64,000 bases of DNA from Ahaetulla prasina (taxonomy: Eukaryota; Chordata; Lepidosauria; Squamata; Colubridae), in contig NC_080539.1 of assembly GCF_028640845.1 (NCBI RefSeq), positions 182,107,459 through 182,171,458 of the forward strand, written 5' to 3'. The notes below the pieces were generated by a model. It saw nothing but the letters and a program-made list of their open reading frames with translations. It did not search any database and was not told where the DNA came from. The translations under genes and the position numbers were made by a program. Positions 61,183 through 64,000 of this stretch are shown here, in pieces (within the stretch, counting starts at the first letter, position 1; each line of letters opens with the position of its first letter).

Positions 61183-62429
61183 CCATCATTGTTCAGCCAT
61201 TACTCAATTCTAAGTAGGGATAATTGCATGTTACTATTGTTTATTCCAATCCCCAAGTAAAGTCTTATTTCTAGTTACACAATTCCTTTTCCAGTCACTC
61301 GGTATTCCCATCTCTTATAATGAATAATGTATGGGACTTCTGCTTAACTGGATATTTCTAGCTATTACAAGGATAGTGATGTGTGTGGTATGATAATCTA
61401 AATATTTCAAACTATCTTGTCCACATTTATGGGTTTTATTTGCAATCCTAATGGTTTCATTTCAAAGGTTGTTAATCTTTCTATTTCATGTCAAAGATTC
61501 ATTATTTAATGTTCCACATGTTTTGTAAACATTTAATGTGCTTCTGAAAGCTCTTAAACTTCTTCTTATTTGCCAAACTGACATGGATGATTCTCTAAGG
61601 ATCCAATGGTGACTGAAGTATTGATTTGCTATCATTACTATAGATTAGACACCAAAGCATTTCTGTGAGGCCACATTTCACCAAATGTCACCATTCTTCA
61701 GTGACAGAGTTTGCTGGAAGAACAAGGTGTCTCCGTATTATCCAGCCCGAATGCATGCTTATAATCCCGTGGGTTAATTGCACAAGTAATGTCTGTAATC
61801 CAAACTCCTAGACTTCATCAGAGGTGCCACCAACTTCAGTCAAACTTTCACCAAAGCCCTCAAAAAATCTTTACATTCCCTCACCATTATCTTCTCACCC
61901 AATCAAAAATGAAAAAGTGTGTTCTGCCATATAGATGATGAAATGCTGGAACAGTTCTATGGTTCAGATGCAACTCCTGCAGAATTGGAGTAAAATGTTT
62001 CCACCTAGTGGTTGTGTTTCAACTGAAACCTAGCTTTCAATCACTCTTCAAAGATATATAACATAGAAAACTTATATGATAACTTCACTACAGATACTGT
62101 TACGAATAATGTAATTCTATTTAATATACTTTTGAGAGACAATTGCTATGTAGTTATAACTACATATAGCTATTATAGCAGTAATCCTAAATGGCATCAA
62201 TTGGCCAGGATATTTCTGTTCAGGAAAGTCCACAGCTGCATATCAGCTCCATTTCAAAAAGACCACCTAAGCTTCTGATAATATCATTTTCCAGACGCTT
62301 GTCCAAAGTATGAATCCAATCATTTAGGAGTCTGTAACCCCCATATATAAACAATCTCCCTATCTAAATAAACCAATTAATGAGACAGGGAATAGGTAAT
62401 CTTCAGGTGCTTTGGACAAGAAGGCAGGA
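61183..62429. other. intronic sequence, no recognised feature
   Basis: Unique AT-rich DNA right of the tandem array. No exons or transposon ends were recognised. Confidence 0.45.
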
Positions 62430-62675
62430 CAAGAAGTAACAGATATGGTAGAAGAGAGAGACCCAACATAGAATTAAGGAGAAATTTCCTGACAGTGAGA
62501 GCAATCAATCAGTGGAATGGTTGCCTTCAGAAGTTATAGGTTCTCCCTCACTGGAGGCTTTTAAGAAGAGATTGGACAGCCATTTGATTAAAATGATATA
62601 GTATGTCATGCTTGAGCAAGGGGTTGGACTAGAAGACCTCCAAAATCCCTTCCAACTGTTATTCTGTTACATATT
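62430..62675 (+). mobile_element. CR1 LINE 3' end
   Basis: AGAATTAAGGAGAAATTTCC, CAATCAGTGGAATGGTTGCC and GGCTTTTAAGAAGAGATTGG, then GGGGTTGGACTAGAAGACCTC and CCCTTCCAACTGTTATTCTG. This matches the 3' end of 43385-44050. It is truncated at the 5' side. Confidence 0.87.

Positions 62676-64000
<1,325 letters not shown>

Overview
This is vertebrate nuclear DNA, almost certainly from a snake, probably an advanced (caenophidian) one. It is AT-rich, intron-like and full of squamate transposons. The strongest lineage clue is the pair of AATAG/ATTCT pentanucleotide arrays sitting exactly at the 3' ends of CR1-type LINEs (about 2.1-2.2 kb and 4.84-4.90 kb), a known feature of snake genomes. L2-, CR1-, BovB-, L1- and Penelope-like remnants, tRNA-headed SINEs and many hAT-like MITEs fit the same picture.

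The only host gene I can support is PTCHD4 (patched domain-containing 4), on the minus strand. Exon 1 lies at the right edge (63561-64000, its 5' end beyond the window). Exon 2 lies at 32374-32854. The two join in phase 0 with GT/AG signals across a 30.7-kb intron 1. Exon 2 ends in phase 1 and opens intron 2, which fills the remaining 32.4 kb to the left edge. The large third exon expected for this gene is not in the window. All other long ORFs are transposon remnants or low-complexity translations.

Intron 2 (1-32373) holds a Rex1/CR1-like LINE, two tail-to-tail snake CR1s, an L2 fragment abutting another CR1, Tc1/mariner-like elements, hAT-like elements, a solo LTR with a 5-bp target duplication, a tRNA-derived SINE, an identical 311-bp duplication, a fragment of an apparently captured coiled-coil gene, a 2-kb hAT-like element nested in a mariner-like element, and a recent 870-bp tandem duplication. 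Intron 1 (32855-63560) holds further L2 copies, a four-block CGTAA-type microsatellite, two nearly intact hAT-like MITEs, a SINE split by an L2 with an ATG array at the join, CR1 and Penelope-like remnants, a second copy of the captured coiled-coil sequence inside a hAT-like element, a GATA array, and a 3.7-kb tandem array of roughly 0.9-kb units.

I find no operon, CRISPR array, structural RNA gene or clear new biological system. The most unusual items are the transposon-borne coiled-coil gene fragment present twice, the ordered pentanucleotide array, and the tandem array near 57.5-61.2 kb. Family names for repeats come from recalled consensus features and visible termini, not from a database search.
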